A stretch of DNA of 64,000 nucleotides from assembly GCA_031368215.1 (NCBI GenBank), contig JANLRD010000028.1, positions 1-64,000 on the forward strand. Direction: 5' to 3'. Source of the DNA: JANLQX01 sp031368215. GTDB taxonomy: Bacteria > Actinomycetota > Acidimicrobiia > Acidimicrobiales > JANYDT01. Position numbers and translations under genes: made by a program. Below are positions 25,026-33,784 of this stretch, piece by piece. Position 1 is the stretch's first letter; each line of letters opens with the position of its first letter. A model generated the notes under the pieces. It had not been told where the DNA came from and did not search any database. It worked only from the letters and a program-made list of their open reading frames with translations.

Positions 25026-26717
25026 ATGCACGATCTGATCATCACCAACGGAACCGTCGTCGACGGAACGGGGGCAAAACCGAGGGTCGCTGACATCGCG
25101 GTCAACGACGGCGTGATCACCGAGATCGGCAACGTCGAGGGACCGGCGCGGCGTCAAGTCGATGCCGACGGACTGCTGGTCGCTCCCGGCTGGGTCGATA
25201 TCCACACGCACTACGACGGCCAGGTCACGTGGGATCCCGAAGTCTCGCCGTCGAGCTGGCACGGCGCCACCACCATCGTCATGGGGAACTGTGGCGTCGG
25301 CTTCGCCCCGCGACGACCAGGCGGCGAGCAATTCCTCATCGAGCTCATGGAAGGCGTCGAGGACATCCCGGGCTCAGCCCTGAACGAGGGAATCGATTGG
25401 CAGTGGGAGAGCTTCCCCGAGTACCTCGACGCCGTCGACTCGATGCCTCGCGTGCTCGACGTTGCCGCCCAGGTCCCCCACTGCGCACTACGGGCCTATG
25501 TGATGGGCGACCACGCCCATGATGAGCCGAGCGCGGACGAGATCGGCCAGATGGCCCGTCTCACCGAAGAAGCATTGCGCGCCGGTGCCGTCGGCTTCTC
25601 GACCAGCCGTACGATCCTGCACCGGTCGAAGCACGGACTCATTCCTGGCACGTCAGCAATGCCTGACGAGCTGATCGCCATCGGTGAGGTGATCGGACGC
25701 GTCGGCCGACGTGTCGTCGAGTTGGTCGGCGACGACGTCGTCGGCGTCGAGGAGCGCGCCTGGATGCGGGCGCTTGCCGGTGTCGGCGCCACCGTCACGT
25801 TTGCGCTTGCGCAGGGAGGGCGATCGAACGACGGGTATCGCGAAGTGCTCGACGACGCTGCTTCGGCGCAGGCCTCCGGGCTGCAGATCGTTCCACAGGT
25901 GGCGAACCGACCGACCGGCATGCTTTTCGGTTTCCAGTCGTCTTTGCATCCGTTCATCACGCATCCGACCTACAAGGCGATCGCCCACCTCCCTCTCGAC
26001 GCGCGCATCGCCGAGCTCCGCCGCCCGGAGGTGCGATCGGCGCTCCTCGGCGAAGTGCCCGCCACGAAGAACCGCATCGGTCTCACGCTGATGAGCCGCT
26101 TCGAACTGTTCTTCCCACTTGGAGACATTCCCGACTACGAGCCGCACCCATCGACCAGCGCTGCAGCAGTTGCCGCGGCCAGTGGGCGCACCCCGCAGGA
26201 GGTGATGCTTGATTGGATGCTGGGTCGCGACGGCAAGGCGCTGATCTTCGCTCCGCTCGCCTCCTACGTCGACGGTGACCACGAAGCGATCCGCGAGATG
26301 ATCACCCATCCGACCACCGTGATGGGGCTCTCCGATGGTGGTGCCCATTGCGGTCTCATCTGTGATGCTTCTATGCCCACATACCTACTGACGCACTGGG
26401 CTCGCGACCGGCATCGCGGCCCCAAGCTCTCGCTCGAAGCCGCTGTCCGACTCCAGACCTCGAGGACGGCATCGGTCTTCGGCCTGCACGACCGCGGCGA
26501 GCTCGTTCCTGGCAAGCGTGCCGACATCAACCTGATCGACCTCGACGGGCTCCGCCTCCACGAACCCGAGATGGTCTTCGACCTGCCCGCGGGTGGACGC
26601 CGCCTGATCCAGCGCGCCGATGGCTACGTGGCCACGTTCGTCCGAGGTCAGCAGACCTTCGCTCACGGCACGCCGACCGGTGAACGTCCCGGCCGCCTTG
26701 TGCGGGCCGGCGTATGA
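25026..26717 (+). CDS. Amidohydrolase, N-acyl-D-amino-acid deacylase family
   Basis: 563 residues from ATG 25026. TIM-barrel metal hydrolase: N-terminal beta segment LIITNGTVVDGTG, metal motif HTHYDGQ, then TTIVMGNCGVGFAP, whose Cys is a metal ligand in D-aminoacylases. Later motifs are GLSDGGAHCG and the C-terminal GELVPGKRADINLID. The family acts on N-acyl-D-amino acids or related amides; the exact substrate is not evident. It overlaps the following MFS gene by 4 bases, so import or export of its substrate or product is likely. Confidence 0.88.
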   Translation: MHDLIITNGTVVDGTGAKPRVADIAVNDGVITEIGNVEGPARRQVDADGLLVAPGWVDIHTHYDGQVTWDPEVSPSSWHGATTIVMGNCGVGFAPRRPGGEQFLIELMEGVEDIPGSALNEGIDWQWESFPEYLDAVDSMPRVLDVAAQVPHCALRAYVMGDHAHDEPSADEIGQMARLTEEALRAGAVGFSTSRTILHRSKHGLIPGTSAMPDELIAIGEVIGRVGRRVVELVGDDVVGVEERAWMRALAGVGATVTFALAQGGRSNDGYREVLDDAASAQASGLQIVPQVANRPTGMLFGFQSSLHPFITHPTYKAIAHLPLDARIAELRRPEVRSALLGEVPATKNRIGLTLMSRFELFFPLGDIPDYEPHPSTSAAAVAAASGRTPQEVMLDWMLGRDGKALIFAPLASYVDGDHEAIREMITHPTTVMGLSDGGAHCGLICDASMPTYLLTHWARDRHRGPKLSLEAAVRLQTSRTASVFGLHDRGELVPGKRADINLIDLDGLRLHEPEMVFDLPAGGRRLIQRADGYVATFVRGQQTFAHGTPTGERPGRLVRAGV

Positions 26718-28276
26718 ACGCGGTCGATCTGGAGGCCCAGAGCCCGCCCACGACGCCGACGGGGAGTGGCACGACAATCGGGTCGGACGGAGCGTCACGA
26801 CGAGTCGTCATCGGCTCGCTCATGGTTGCTCTGATGCTCTCGGCGCTCGACAACACGATCGTCGGCACAGCCATGCCGACCATTGCCGGGCAATTCAACG
26901 CGTTCGGACTCTACGCATGGGTGTCCACGTCGTACGCCGTCACCTCCACGATCGCCACACTTCTTCTCGGCAAGCTGAGTGATCTCTACGGACGCCGACG
27001 TTTGTTGCTCTTCACGATCGGTCTGTTCGTGTTCGCGTCGTTGCTGTGCGGTGCGGCGCAGAGCATGCCGCAGTTGATCGCAGCACGAGCCCTGCAGGGC
27101 ATCGGCGGCGGCGGGATCTGGGGTCTCACGTTTGCAACGGTCGGCGACATCGTGCCGCCACGAGAACGAGGGAAGTACTTCGGCATGTTCTCGTCGATCT
27201 GGGGGATCGCGGCCGTGCTCGGACCGCTCGTCGGCGGCGTCATCGTCGACAATGCGAACTGGCGATGGATCTTCTTGGTGAACCTGCCTCTCGGTATCGT
27301 CGCCTTCGTCCTCCTTGCGAAGGTCCTTCGCGTGCCACCGCCAAGCCGCCGACCGCAGCTCGATATGAAGGGTGCGGCATTGCTCACGGTGTGCGTGGCG
27401 GCGTTCATGTTGGCACTCGAGCAGGGGCAGGAGCGCGGCTGGACAAGCGTCCCCATCGTCGGCGGTTTCTCCCTGGCAGCGGTTTCCTTCACGCTGTTCC
27501 TCCGTCAGGAGCGTCGAGCGCCGGAACCGATTCTGCCCCTCCACCTGTTTCGCAATCCCCACCTCCGTACGTCGTATCTCCTCGGCTTCCTCATCGGCCC
27601 GTCGATGTACGCGACCGGCCTGTTCTTCGGCCTGTTCTTCCAATCAGTGCGGTTCATGTCGCCGACGGTCGCCGGCCTCGCCGGGGTACCGATCATGATC
27701 GGCCTGGTGTTCGGAGCAACCCTGAGCGGACGTATTATCTCGAAGCTTGGGCGGTACCGAATGTTGCCTCGGGTGGGTTTCGCCATGTGCGGGCTCGGCG
27801 GATTGAGTGCAATGTTCCTGACCTCCACGACCTCGTACGCGGTGATCGCACCGATGATGCTCCTCACAGGCCTCGGCACCGGGATCGCTTCGCCGATGAT
27901 GTCGATCGTCGCCCAGAACTCCGCCGATCCCAAAGACCTCGGCATCTCGAGCGCCGTGCAGAACTTCATGCGCAGCGCCGGAGCAGCCATTGCCATCGCC
28001 TGCCTGTCGGTGTACTTCAACCACCAGGTCAAGAGCGAGTTGGATCGCAAGGCCGAGGGCGGTCGCAGCCTCTTCCGTCTCATCCGCAAGCCGAGCGAGA
28101 TCGAGCGTCTCCCCGGCGAGACGCGAAACGCCATCACGCACGCCATAGCCAGCGCCTCCGGTCGCGTCGTGATGATAAGCGCGCTGATCGTCCTCGTCGG
28201 TTGGTTCCTGAGCTTCCGGGTCAAGGACCAGCCATTGCGAACGACAAGCGGCCTCGAAGCCCGCGCCGCCGAGTAA
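26714..28276 (+). CDS. MFS transporter, DHA2 (EmrB/QacA) type
   Basis: 520 residues with 14 predicted membrane helices. Motifs: LMLSALDNTIVGTAMPTI in helix 1 (the motif D1 region), GKLSDLYGRRRLLLF in loop 2-3 (motif A), and GLTFATVGDIVPPRERGKYFG. Proton-driven efflux pump family. ATGA overlap with the upstream amidohydrolase points to a shared function. Confidence 0.92.
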   Translation: MNAVDLEAQSPPTTPTGSGTTIGSDGASRRVVIGSLMVALMLSALDNTIVGTAMPTIAGQFNAFGLYAWVSTSYAVTSTIATLLLGKLSDLYGRRRLLLFTIGLFVFASLLCGAAQSMPQLIAARALQGIGGGGIWGLTFATVGDIVPPRERGKYFGMFSSIWGIAAVLGPLVGGVIVDNANWRWIFLVNLPLGIVAFVLLAKVLRVPPPSRRPQLDMKGAALLTVCVAAFMLALEQGQERGWTSVPIVGGFSLAAVSFTLFLRQERRAPEPILPLHLFRNPHLRTSYLLGFLIGPSMYATGLFFGLFFQSVRFMSPTVAGLAGVPIMIGLVFGATLSGRIISKLGRYRMLPRVGFAMCGLGGLSAMFLTSTTSYAVIAPMMLLTGLGTGIASPMMSIVAQNSADPKDLGISSAVQNFMRSAGAAIAIACLSVYFNHQVKSELDRKAEGGRSLFRLIRKPSEIERLPGETRNAITHAIASASGRVVMISALIVLVGWFLSFRVKDQPLRTTSGLEARAAE

Positions 28277-28316
28277 CCCGACAGCGCCGAATTGGCTGAG
28301 CAACCCCGCCACTGAC

Positions 28317-29111
28317 TCAGTCCAGCGACCACTCCAACGCCGTCACGCGGTCATAGCGGCTGAGCCAGGTGAGGGCGACGAAGCCACGCTCGACGGCGCC
28401 GCCGTCCTCGTTCTCCGGGAGCTCGACCGGATCGCCCCACGACAGCGCGATGCGGAATGCACCCTCATGGCCGGGGCGCGGTTCGAGCACTGCGGAGGAG
28501 ATCGTGCGGGGCGGGACGCTGCCGACATCGGTCCACCTCCAGCCTTTCAGCTGATCGAAGGGGAGGTTCGGCACGTTCACGTTCAGCACGCTTGGAGTCG
28601 GCGGCGGATTGGCGATCAGATGGCGGACAACGTCGGCGGCGACCGTGGCCGCGGTCGCCCAGAGCTGCGAGCCCAGCGACGCCTCATCACCCTGCCCGTC
28701 AACTTCGTCGGGTACGGATTGGCTCACAGCGATACCGGTGATGCCACCGCTGCGGGCCGTGACCGCGGCACCGACCGTCCCCGAGTGGTAGACCGCCCGG
28801 CCGACGTTCGCGCCCGGATTGATGCCGGACACTACGAGGTCGGGCTTGCCGCCGAAGACTCCCATACGACCGAACATGGTGCACAGCGCCGGCGGTCCGT
28901 TGATCACATGGACCACACCGCCAAAGTCCTCGATGTGCCCAGGATGCACTTCGGGGCGGATCAGGTGCACCGGCCCGAGCGAAGCCGAGCACCCGGAATA
29001 CTCGCTGTCGGGGGCGACGACCACCACGTCGCCGAACTGCTCCATCGCTCTGGCCAGCACGTGGAGGCCAATCGAATCGATGCCGTCGTCGTTGGTCACC
29101 ATGATGCGCAC
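28317..29111 (-). CDS. surE: 5'/3'-nucleotidase SurE
   Basis: 264 residues. Hydrolyses nucleoside 5'- and 3'-monophosphates and short polyphosphate. The diagnostic start MRIMVTNDDGIDSIG carries the metal-binding Asp pair. It is followed by VVVVAPDSEYSGCSAS (Ser ligand) and SGINPGANVGRAVYHSGTVGAA (Asn ligand). Length is normal for SurE. It lies 51 bases downstream of miaA, in the same direction, perhaps as an operon. Confidence 0.95.
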   Translation of the reverse strand: MRIMVTNDDGIDSIGLHVLARAMEQFGDVVVVAPDSEYSGCSASLGPVHLIRPEVHPGHIEDFGGVVHVINGPPALCTMFGRMGVFGGKPDLVVSGINPGANVGRAVYHSGTVGAAVTARSGGITGIAVSQSVPDEVDGQGDEASLGSQLWATAATVAADVVRHLIANPPPTPSVLNVNVPNLPFDQLKGWRWTDVGSVPPRTISSAVLEPRPGHEGAFRIALSWGDPVELPENEDGGAVERGFVALTWLSRYDRVTALEWSLD

Positions 29112-29162
29112 GTCCGTAACCGTAGCGACCGTGGATGAACGAGAGGGAAACGAGCCGGGCCT

Positions 29163-30110
29163 TCAGCGGCGGTCGAGCAGTTCGCCCACCGAGATCGTGG
29201 TCGCCTCCTCCGGTGTGAGCCAGCGGATTCTCGGGTCTCGACGGAACCAACGCTCCTGGCGGACGGCGAATTGGCGGGTTCTGACAATGGCTGTCTCGAT
29301 GGCCTCGTCGAGTGTGCTCAGACCATCGAGATGCGCCCACAGCTCCCGATAACCGAGCGCCTGGCGTGCCGTTCGCGAGAGGCGGTCTCCGAACGATGAG
29401 CGTAGGGACGCGGCCTCCTCGACGAAGCCGGCGCGAATCTGCATCGCGAAGCGGTTCTCGATCCGACGGCGAAGCTCCTCGCGCGGCCAGAGGATCCCGA
29501 CGATCATCGGCGGATCCGTCCGTTCGTCGGATCGGGTGGCCTGCAGACCCGGCCCGTAGGAGGAGAACGGTCGACCGCTGCCGATGCATACCTCGAGTGC
29601 ACGGACGACGCGCCGATCGTTGTTGGGTTCCATCCGGGAAGCGGCTTCGGGATCGAGGATCACTAGTCGCGCGTACAGCTTGTCGACGCCATCCGACTCG
29701 AGCTCCGCTTGAAGAGAACGGCGAACGTCGGGATACTGCGCCGGTATCGAGAATCCGTTGACGACGGCGTCAACGTAGAGTCCGGTACCTCCGACCATGA
29801 CGAGATTGCCGCCACGCCCAGCAGTGGCGGCAATCACTCGATCGGCGTACCGCTGGAACTCGGCGACGGAGTAGTCGACGTCGGGATCGACGAGGTCGAG
29901 GCCATGGTGCACAACTGCGGCGCGGTCGGACGCTGTCGGCTTCGCCGTGCCGATGTCCATGCCTCGATACACGGTCATCGAGTCGACACAAAGGATCTCC
30001 GCAGCATCGAGTTCGCCGACAACTCGTGTCGCGAGCTCGCTCTTCCCCGACCCCGTCGGGCCGACGATGACGAGACGGGAAGGCACCGAACGCTCTCTAG
30101 AAGGTGGCAC
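29163..30110 (-). CDS. miaA: tRNA dimethylallyltransferase MiaA
   Basis: 315 residues. Transfers a dimethylallyl group to A37 of tRNAs that read UNN codons. Motifs: P-loop VGPTGSGKSELA, the substrate Asp in DSMTVYRGMDIGTAKP, VGGTGLYVDAVVNGF, and RRVVRALEV followed by RQ-type C-terminal elements (ARQALGYRELWAHL, RTRQFAVRQERWFRRD). Here it neighbours surE, not miaB/dapF as in many actinobacteria. Confidence 0.96.
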   Translation of the reverse strand: MPPSRERSVPSRLVIVGPTGSGKSELATRVVGELDAAEILCVDSMTVYRGMDIGTAKPTASDRAAVVHHGLDLVDPDVDYSVAEFQRYADRVIAATAGRGGNLVMVGGTGLYVDAVVNGFSIPAQYPDVRRSLQAELESDGVDKLYARLVILDPEAASRMEPNNDRRVVRALEVCIGSGRPFSSYGPGLQATRSDERTDPPMIVGILWPREELRRRIENRFAMQIRAGFVEEAASLRSSFGDRLSRTARQALGYRELWAHLDGLSTLDEAIETAIVRTRQFAVRQERWFRRDPRIRWLTPEEATTISVGELLDRR

Positions 30111-30230
30111 GCATCACGACAGAACTTCTCCTCGAACTCGACGGCAGCTTCGCCGCTTTCCCCACCCTAACGGCGCAGGTCGAGCGGTGAGCCACGAGTT
30201 GAGCCAACAGCTCGCGTAGCATCGAAGGTC

Positions 30231-31325
30231 GTGTTCGCATCCCATCACATGAAGCGTTCGCCACGCGTCCTTGTTGCCCTGCTTGGGACGATCTTGCTAC
30301 TCGACGTTTCGCCTGCCTTCGCCGCGTCGTCGAAGACGACCAAGGCTGCGCCCGCCAAGCCGACGAAGGCGGCGTCCGGCGCGGCGGTTGCCGCGGGATC
30401 CCTGACGAGTACGGCATCGAAGACCACTCTGCCTTCGGCCCAGACCCCCAAGAGCGATCTTGTCGGGTGGGAACTCATGGCCGACACCGAATGGCCGAAG
30501 GCGCGCGACGCCGTTCGGGCGATGGCGATCAATCCCTCGATTCGGGTGCACCGGTCCCCCGACGAGTTCTCGCCGGCGTTGTCGATGCAGAAGGGCAAGT
30601 CGGCGTTCGGGGCGATCGCGTTTCTCGCGCTCGGCCGCCGCGGTGATTTCATCCGTGTGCTCATGCCGCTGCGGCCGAACGACACGGTCGGATGGGTGAA
30701 AGCGTCCGACGTCACCCTCGATCGACTGCAGTACCGGATCGTCATAGAGGTCGACCGCAACATGCTCACGGTTGAAGGTAACGATGGTGTGATCGTGTCG
30801 ACCAAGGTCGCACTCGGCACCAACAACACTCCGACACCCACCGGCCTCTTCTACGTTCGCGAAATCGTTCCGCAGGCGAACCCGAACGGCGGTCTCGGTC
30901 CGGTCGCTCTCGGCCTGTCCGGGCTTTCCGAAGAGCTCCGCAGCTTCGCCGGAGGGTTCGGACGCGTCGCCATCCACGGAACCAATGCTCCCGGCAAGCT
31001 CGGCGGCGACGTGAGCCACGGCTGCGTCCGTATGGACAATCCGAACATCACGAAGCTCGCCAAGCTCCTCCCTCTCGGCACTCCGGTCGAGATCCTACGT
31101 ACACGTAGTGACCAGAAGTCCGAGGCGGAACGCCGCGGCAGTCTCTGGATTGATCAGACAATCCTCGCGCCCGCCAATCTCTCCAGTCTCCCGCTGGTGA
31201 CGGCCACCGACGCCACCCTGCCCGGTGCCGTTCCTGTAGCGGCCACGGTGGTGCCCACGAGTTCGACCGTTCCGGCGTCCACCTCGACCGCGGCCCCGAC
31301 CACCACCCCACCGACCTCGGGCTGA
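30231..31325 (+). CDS. Secreted L,D-transpeptidase (YkuD domain)
   Basis: 364 residues from GTG 30231, which has GAAGGT at good spacing (ATG 30249 is the alternative). Signal peptide with core VLVALLGTILLLDV and cleavage near AFAASS, then an Ala/Lys/Thr-rich linker. An SH3-like segment (about 95-165) precedes the YkuD domain, whose active site reads AIHGTNAPGKLGGDVSHGCVRM, with the catalytic Cys and both His present. A Thr/Pro/Ser-rich C-terminal tail follows. Forms 3-3 peptidoglycan cross-links or attaches proteins outside the membrane. Confidence 0.93.
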   Translation: MFASHHMKRSPRVLVALLGTILLLDVSPAFAASSKTTKAAPAKPTKAASGAAVAAGSLTSTASKTTLPSAQTPKSDLVGWELMADTEWPKARDAVRAMAINPSIRVHRSPDEFSPALSMQKGKSAFGAIAFLALGRRGDFIRVLMPLRPNDTVGWVKASDVTLDRLQYRIVIEVDRNMLTVEGNDGVIVSTKVALGTNNTPTPTGLFYVREIVPQANPNGGLGPVALGLSGLSEELRSFAGGFGRVAIHGTNAPGKLGGDVSHGCVRMDNPNITKLAKLLPLGTPVEILRTRSDQKSEAERRGSLWIDQTILAPANLSSLPLVTATDATLPGAVPVAATVVPTSSTVPASTSTAAPTTTPPTSG

Positions 31326-31331
31326 CGGCGT

Positions 31332-32282
31332 TCACGCCAGGACGAGCTGATCCCCGTCGGATCGGACCAAACCGTCCTTGACAAGGGAGGCAGCGACGCG
31401 AACGGCTCGGGCCGGATCGCTCGGCCAACCCATAGCGTTCCCGAGGTCAGCGTTTCCGACGGGACCGCGGCGCAGTGCCGCCAACAGGAGACCGCGACCT
31501 TGACGGTCGGATCCCTCGAACCGGCTCTGCCCTCCGCTGACCCCGGCCGAGCCGAACGCCGGGTCGTTCTGCGAACCGGAGCGACGCCACGCGCAGATCA
31601 CGGCGATCGGGCACTCGTCGCACTTCGGCCGGCGTTTCGTGCAGATCATCGCACCGAGGTCGAGCATGCCCTGGTTCCACTGCCACGAACCGCCAGGGGG
31701 TGACAGCGCATCGGCGACGGACTGAGCCTCGGCCGCCGAGCAGGGTCGTCCCGTGACAGCGCGAGCAAGGATCCGGCCGACGTTGGTGTCCACCACGGCG
31801 GCGTCGTCTTCGAAGGCGAAGGCGAGCACCGCCCGAGCGGTATAGGGGCCGATCCCCGGCAGCTTCATGAGGGCCGCCTGCGATCTCGGGAACGACCCCT
31901 CGTAGGAACTCTCCACGGCAATGGCCAACCGATGGAGGTTCACCGCGCGGCGGTGATAGCCGAGGCCTTCCCACATTCGGACCACCTCGGACTGGGGCGA
32001 TGCAGCGCACGCCGTCACCGTCGGGAACGCCTCGAGGAATGCCTCCCACTTGGGGACGACGCGGGTGACCTGCGTCTGCTGCAGCATCACCTCCGCGACG
32101 ACAACAGCCCACGGGTCACGCGTGCGCCGCCAGGGCAGATCCCGCCGTACCGCATCAGCCCACGGCGGGAGAAGCGACCGGAACGACTCGATCGCATCAG
32201 CCGGAACGTCCGAAGGAAGCGACAGTTCAGGCCCAGATGTCGGTGCCGTCGTACGGGCGGCGGCGGGCTTTCGCAGCGTCAT
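31332..32282 (-). CDS. mutY: A/G-specific adenine glycosylase MutY
   Basis: About 316 residues from ATG 32282, overlapping the 3' end of the MaoC gene out of frame by 56 bases. The core begins only near WADAVRRDLPWRRTRDPW, so a later non-ATG start is possible. Motifs: EVMLQQTQV, the HhH motif LPGIGPYTARA followed by AVVDTNVGRI with the catalytic Asp, and the [4Fe-4S] loop CTKRRPKCDECPIAVIC (C-x6-C-x2-C-x5-C). Removes A opposite 8-oxoG. The C-terminal part is shorter than the usual NUDIX-like 8-oxoG domain (about 80 residues), a recurrent actinobacterial variant. Confidence 0.92.
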   Translation of the reverse strand: MTLRKPAAARTTAPTSGPELSLPSDVPADAIESFRSLLPPWADAVRRDLPWRRTRDPWAVVVAEVMLQQTQVTRVVPKWEAFLEAFPTVTACAASPQSEVVRMWEGLGYHRRAVNLHRLAIAVESSYEGSFPRSQAALMKLPGIGPYTARAVLAFAFEDDAAVVDTNVGRILARAVTGRPCSAAEAQSVADALSPPGGSWQWNQGMLDLGAMICTKRRPKCDECPIAVICAWRRSGSQNDPAFGSAGVSGGQSRFEGSDRQGRGLLLAALRRGPVGNADLGNAMGWPSDPARAVRVAASLVKDGLVRSDGDQLVLA

Positions 32283-32739
32283 GCGTCCACACCATGAGCT
32301 TGCGCTTGAAATAGCAGACCTCTTCGCCTCGCTGATTGATGCCCTTGGTCTCCACGGCGACAATGCCCCGGTCGCCCTTCGACGTGAGGGTCTTGTCGAG
32401 AACGCGCGTCTCGGCGTAGATCGTGTCCCCGTGGAACGTCGGCCTCGAGTGTTTCAACGTTTCGATCTCGAGGTTGGCAATCGCCGCGCCGCTGACGTCG
32501 GGCACGCTCATGCCGAGCACAAGCGAATACACCAGATTCCCGACCACGACGCACCGACCCTGTGGCGTCTCGTTCTCGGCGTACCACTCGTTGGTATGGA
32601 GCGGGTGGTGGTTCATCGTGATCATGCAGAAGAGGTGATCGTCGGCCTCGGTGATGGTCTTGCCCGGCCAGTGCTTGTAGATGTCGCCCACTACGAAGTC
32701 TTCGTAGTGGCGGCCAAAGGAACGTTCGTGCGTGGTCAC
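32227..32739 (-). CDS. MaoC-like hotdog-fold hydratase
   Basis: 170 residues from GTG 32739; the frame is open to 32805 but the family N-terminus (RHYEDFVVGD) begins near this GTG. MaoC motifs: TITEADDHLFCMITMNHHPLHTNEWY with the hydratase Asp and His, and SRPTFHGDTIYAETRV. Short MaoC proteins of this type include mesaconyl-CoA hydratases of the ethylmalonyl-CoA pathway and other enoyl-CoA hydratases. The methylsuccinyl-CoA dehydrogenase-like gene 1 kb away makes the former plausible but not proven. Confidence 0.85.
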   Translation of the reverse strand: MTTHERSFGRHYEDFVVGDIYKHWPGKTITEADDHLFCMITMNHHPLHTNEWYAENETPQGRCVVVGNLVYSLVLGMSVPDVSGAAIANLEIETLKHSRPTFHGDTIYAETRVLDKTLTSKGDRGIVAVETKGINQRGEEVCYFKRKLMVWTHDAAKARRRPYDGTDIWA

Positions 32740-32833
32740 GGGATTGACGCTACCGGCCGCTTCAGCCGATCGGCGAGTCCGCGGTCGTTCGGCACGCACC
32801 CGCAAGAACCCAAGGCTCTAGCCTCCGGTCTCT

Positions 32834-33736
32834 GTGACGCCCGCCCCTTCCCCTTCTGTGACACCCCCCGCAGCAGTCGCCCAGCACGGGGACCCGGCAC
32901 CTCGCTTCCCCGCTGAGGGGTTGTTCCTGATCAGCGCGATCGCGCAGTACACGGGGGCGACGATCGCCGTTCGGCTGTTCGACCGGGTCGAGCCCGCGAC
33001 GGTCGCCTGGTTCCGGGTGATCGGCGCTGCCGTGGCACTGTTCATCGGGGCGCGGGTGCTCCGCCAGCGGTCGACCCGGCCATGGACGAGGTCCGAGGTT
33101 CGATCGGCCGCGCTGCTCGGCATCGCCACGGCGTTCATGAACCTGTTCTTCTTCCTGGCCATCGACCGGCTTCCGTTCGGCAAGGGCGTGACCATCGAGT
33201 TCCTCGGACCGATCGTTGTCGCCGCCGCAATTACTCGAACCCGTCGCAACGCGATCGCTCTCGGGCTGGCGGTGAGCGGCGTCTTGCTGCTGGCCGGGCT
33301 CGAACTCGACGGTGACCGGCTCGGGATTGCCTTCATCCTGATCGCATCGGGCATGTGGGCCGTCTACATCGTGATCGCCACCAAGGTCGCGAAGCTTGAC
33401 CGCGGCCTCGAAGGACTCGGCCTGGGGCTGGCCATCGGAGCCGTGGCGATCGCACCGTTCGGCGTCGGTGACGCCAAGACGGTCATCACCACACCGAGCA
33501 TCCTCGCCCTGTGTCTCGTGGTCGGCGTCTTCTCCAATGCGATCGGCTACGGGATCGACCAGTACGTGCTCCGACGAATCTCCATGCGCCGTTTCTCGGT
33601 GATGCTCGCACTCCTGCCGGTCGAGGCGCTGATCATGGGGGCGCTCTTCCTCGACCAACGGCCCGAGCCGTTCGACCTGGTCGGTGTGGCGCTCGTCCTG
33701 TGCGGCGTCGTGGTGCAGGACCGCGGCGACACCTGA
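32834..33736 (+). CDS. EamA-family transporter, RhtA-like
   Basis: 300 residues from GTG 32834, with a Pro/Ala-rich N-terminus and about ten membrane helices in two EamA repeats (e.g. GATIAVRLFDRVEPATVAWFRV, IEFLGPIVVAA, LLPVEALIMGALFLDQRP). The ETVA-type C-terminal helix with a nearby LPVEA motif is like RhtA (threonine/homoserine exporter) and related amino-acid exporters. The substrate is inferred only by family. Confidence 0.88.
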   Translation: MTPAPSPSVTPPAAVAQHGDPAPRFPAEGLFLISAIAQYTGATIAVRLFDRVEPATVAWFRVIGAAVALFIGARVLRQRSTRPWTRSEVRSAALLGIATAFMNLFFFLAIDRLPFGKGVTIEFLGPIVVAAAITRTRRNAIALGLAVSGVLLLAGLELDGDRLGIAFILIASGMWAVYIVIATKVAKLDRGLEGLGLGLAIGAVAIAPFGVGDAKTVITTPSILALCLVVGVFSNAIGYGIDQYVLRRISMRRFSVMLALLPVEALIMGALFLDQRPEPFDLVGVALVLCGVVVQDRGDT

Positions 33737-33784
33737 GTCAGCCCACTAGTGGTTTTTCCGGCACCGCAACTAGGTTGGACATCC

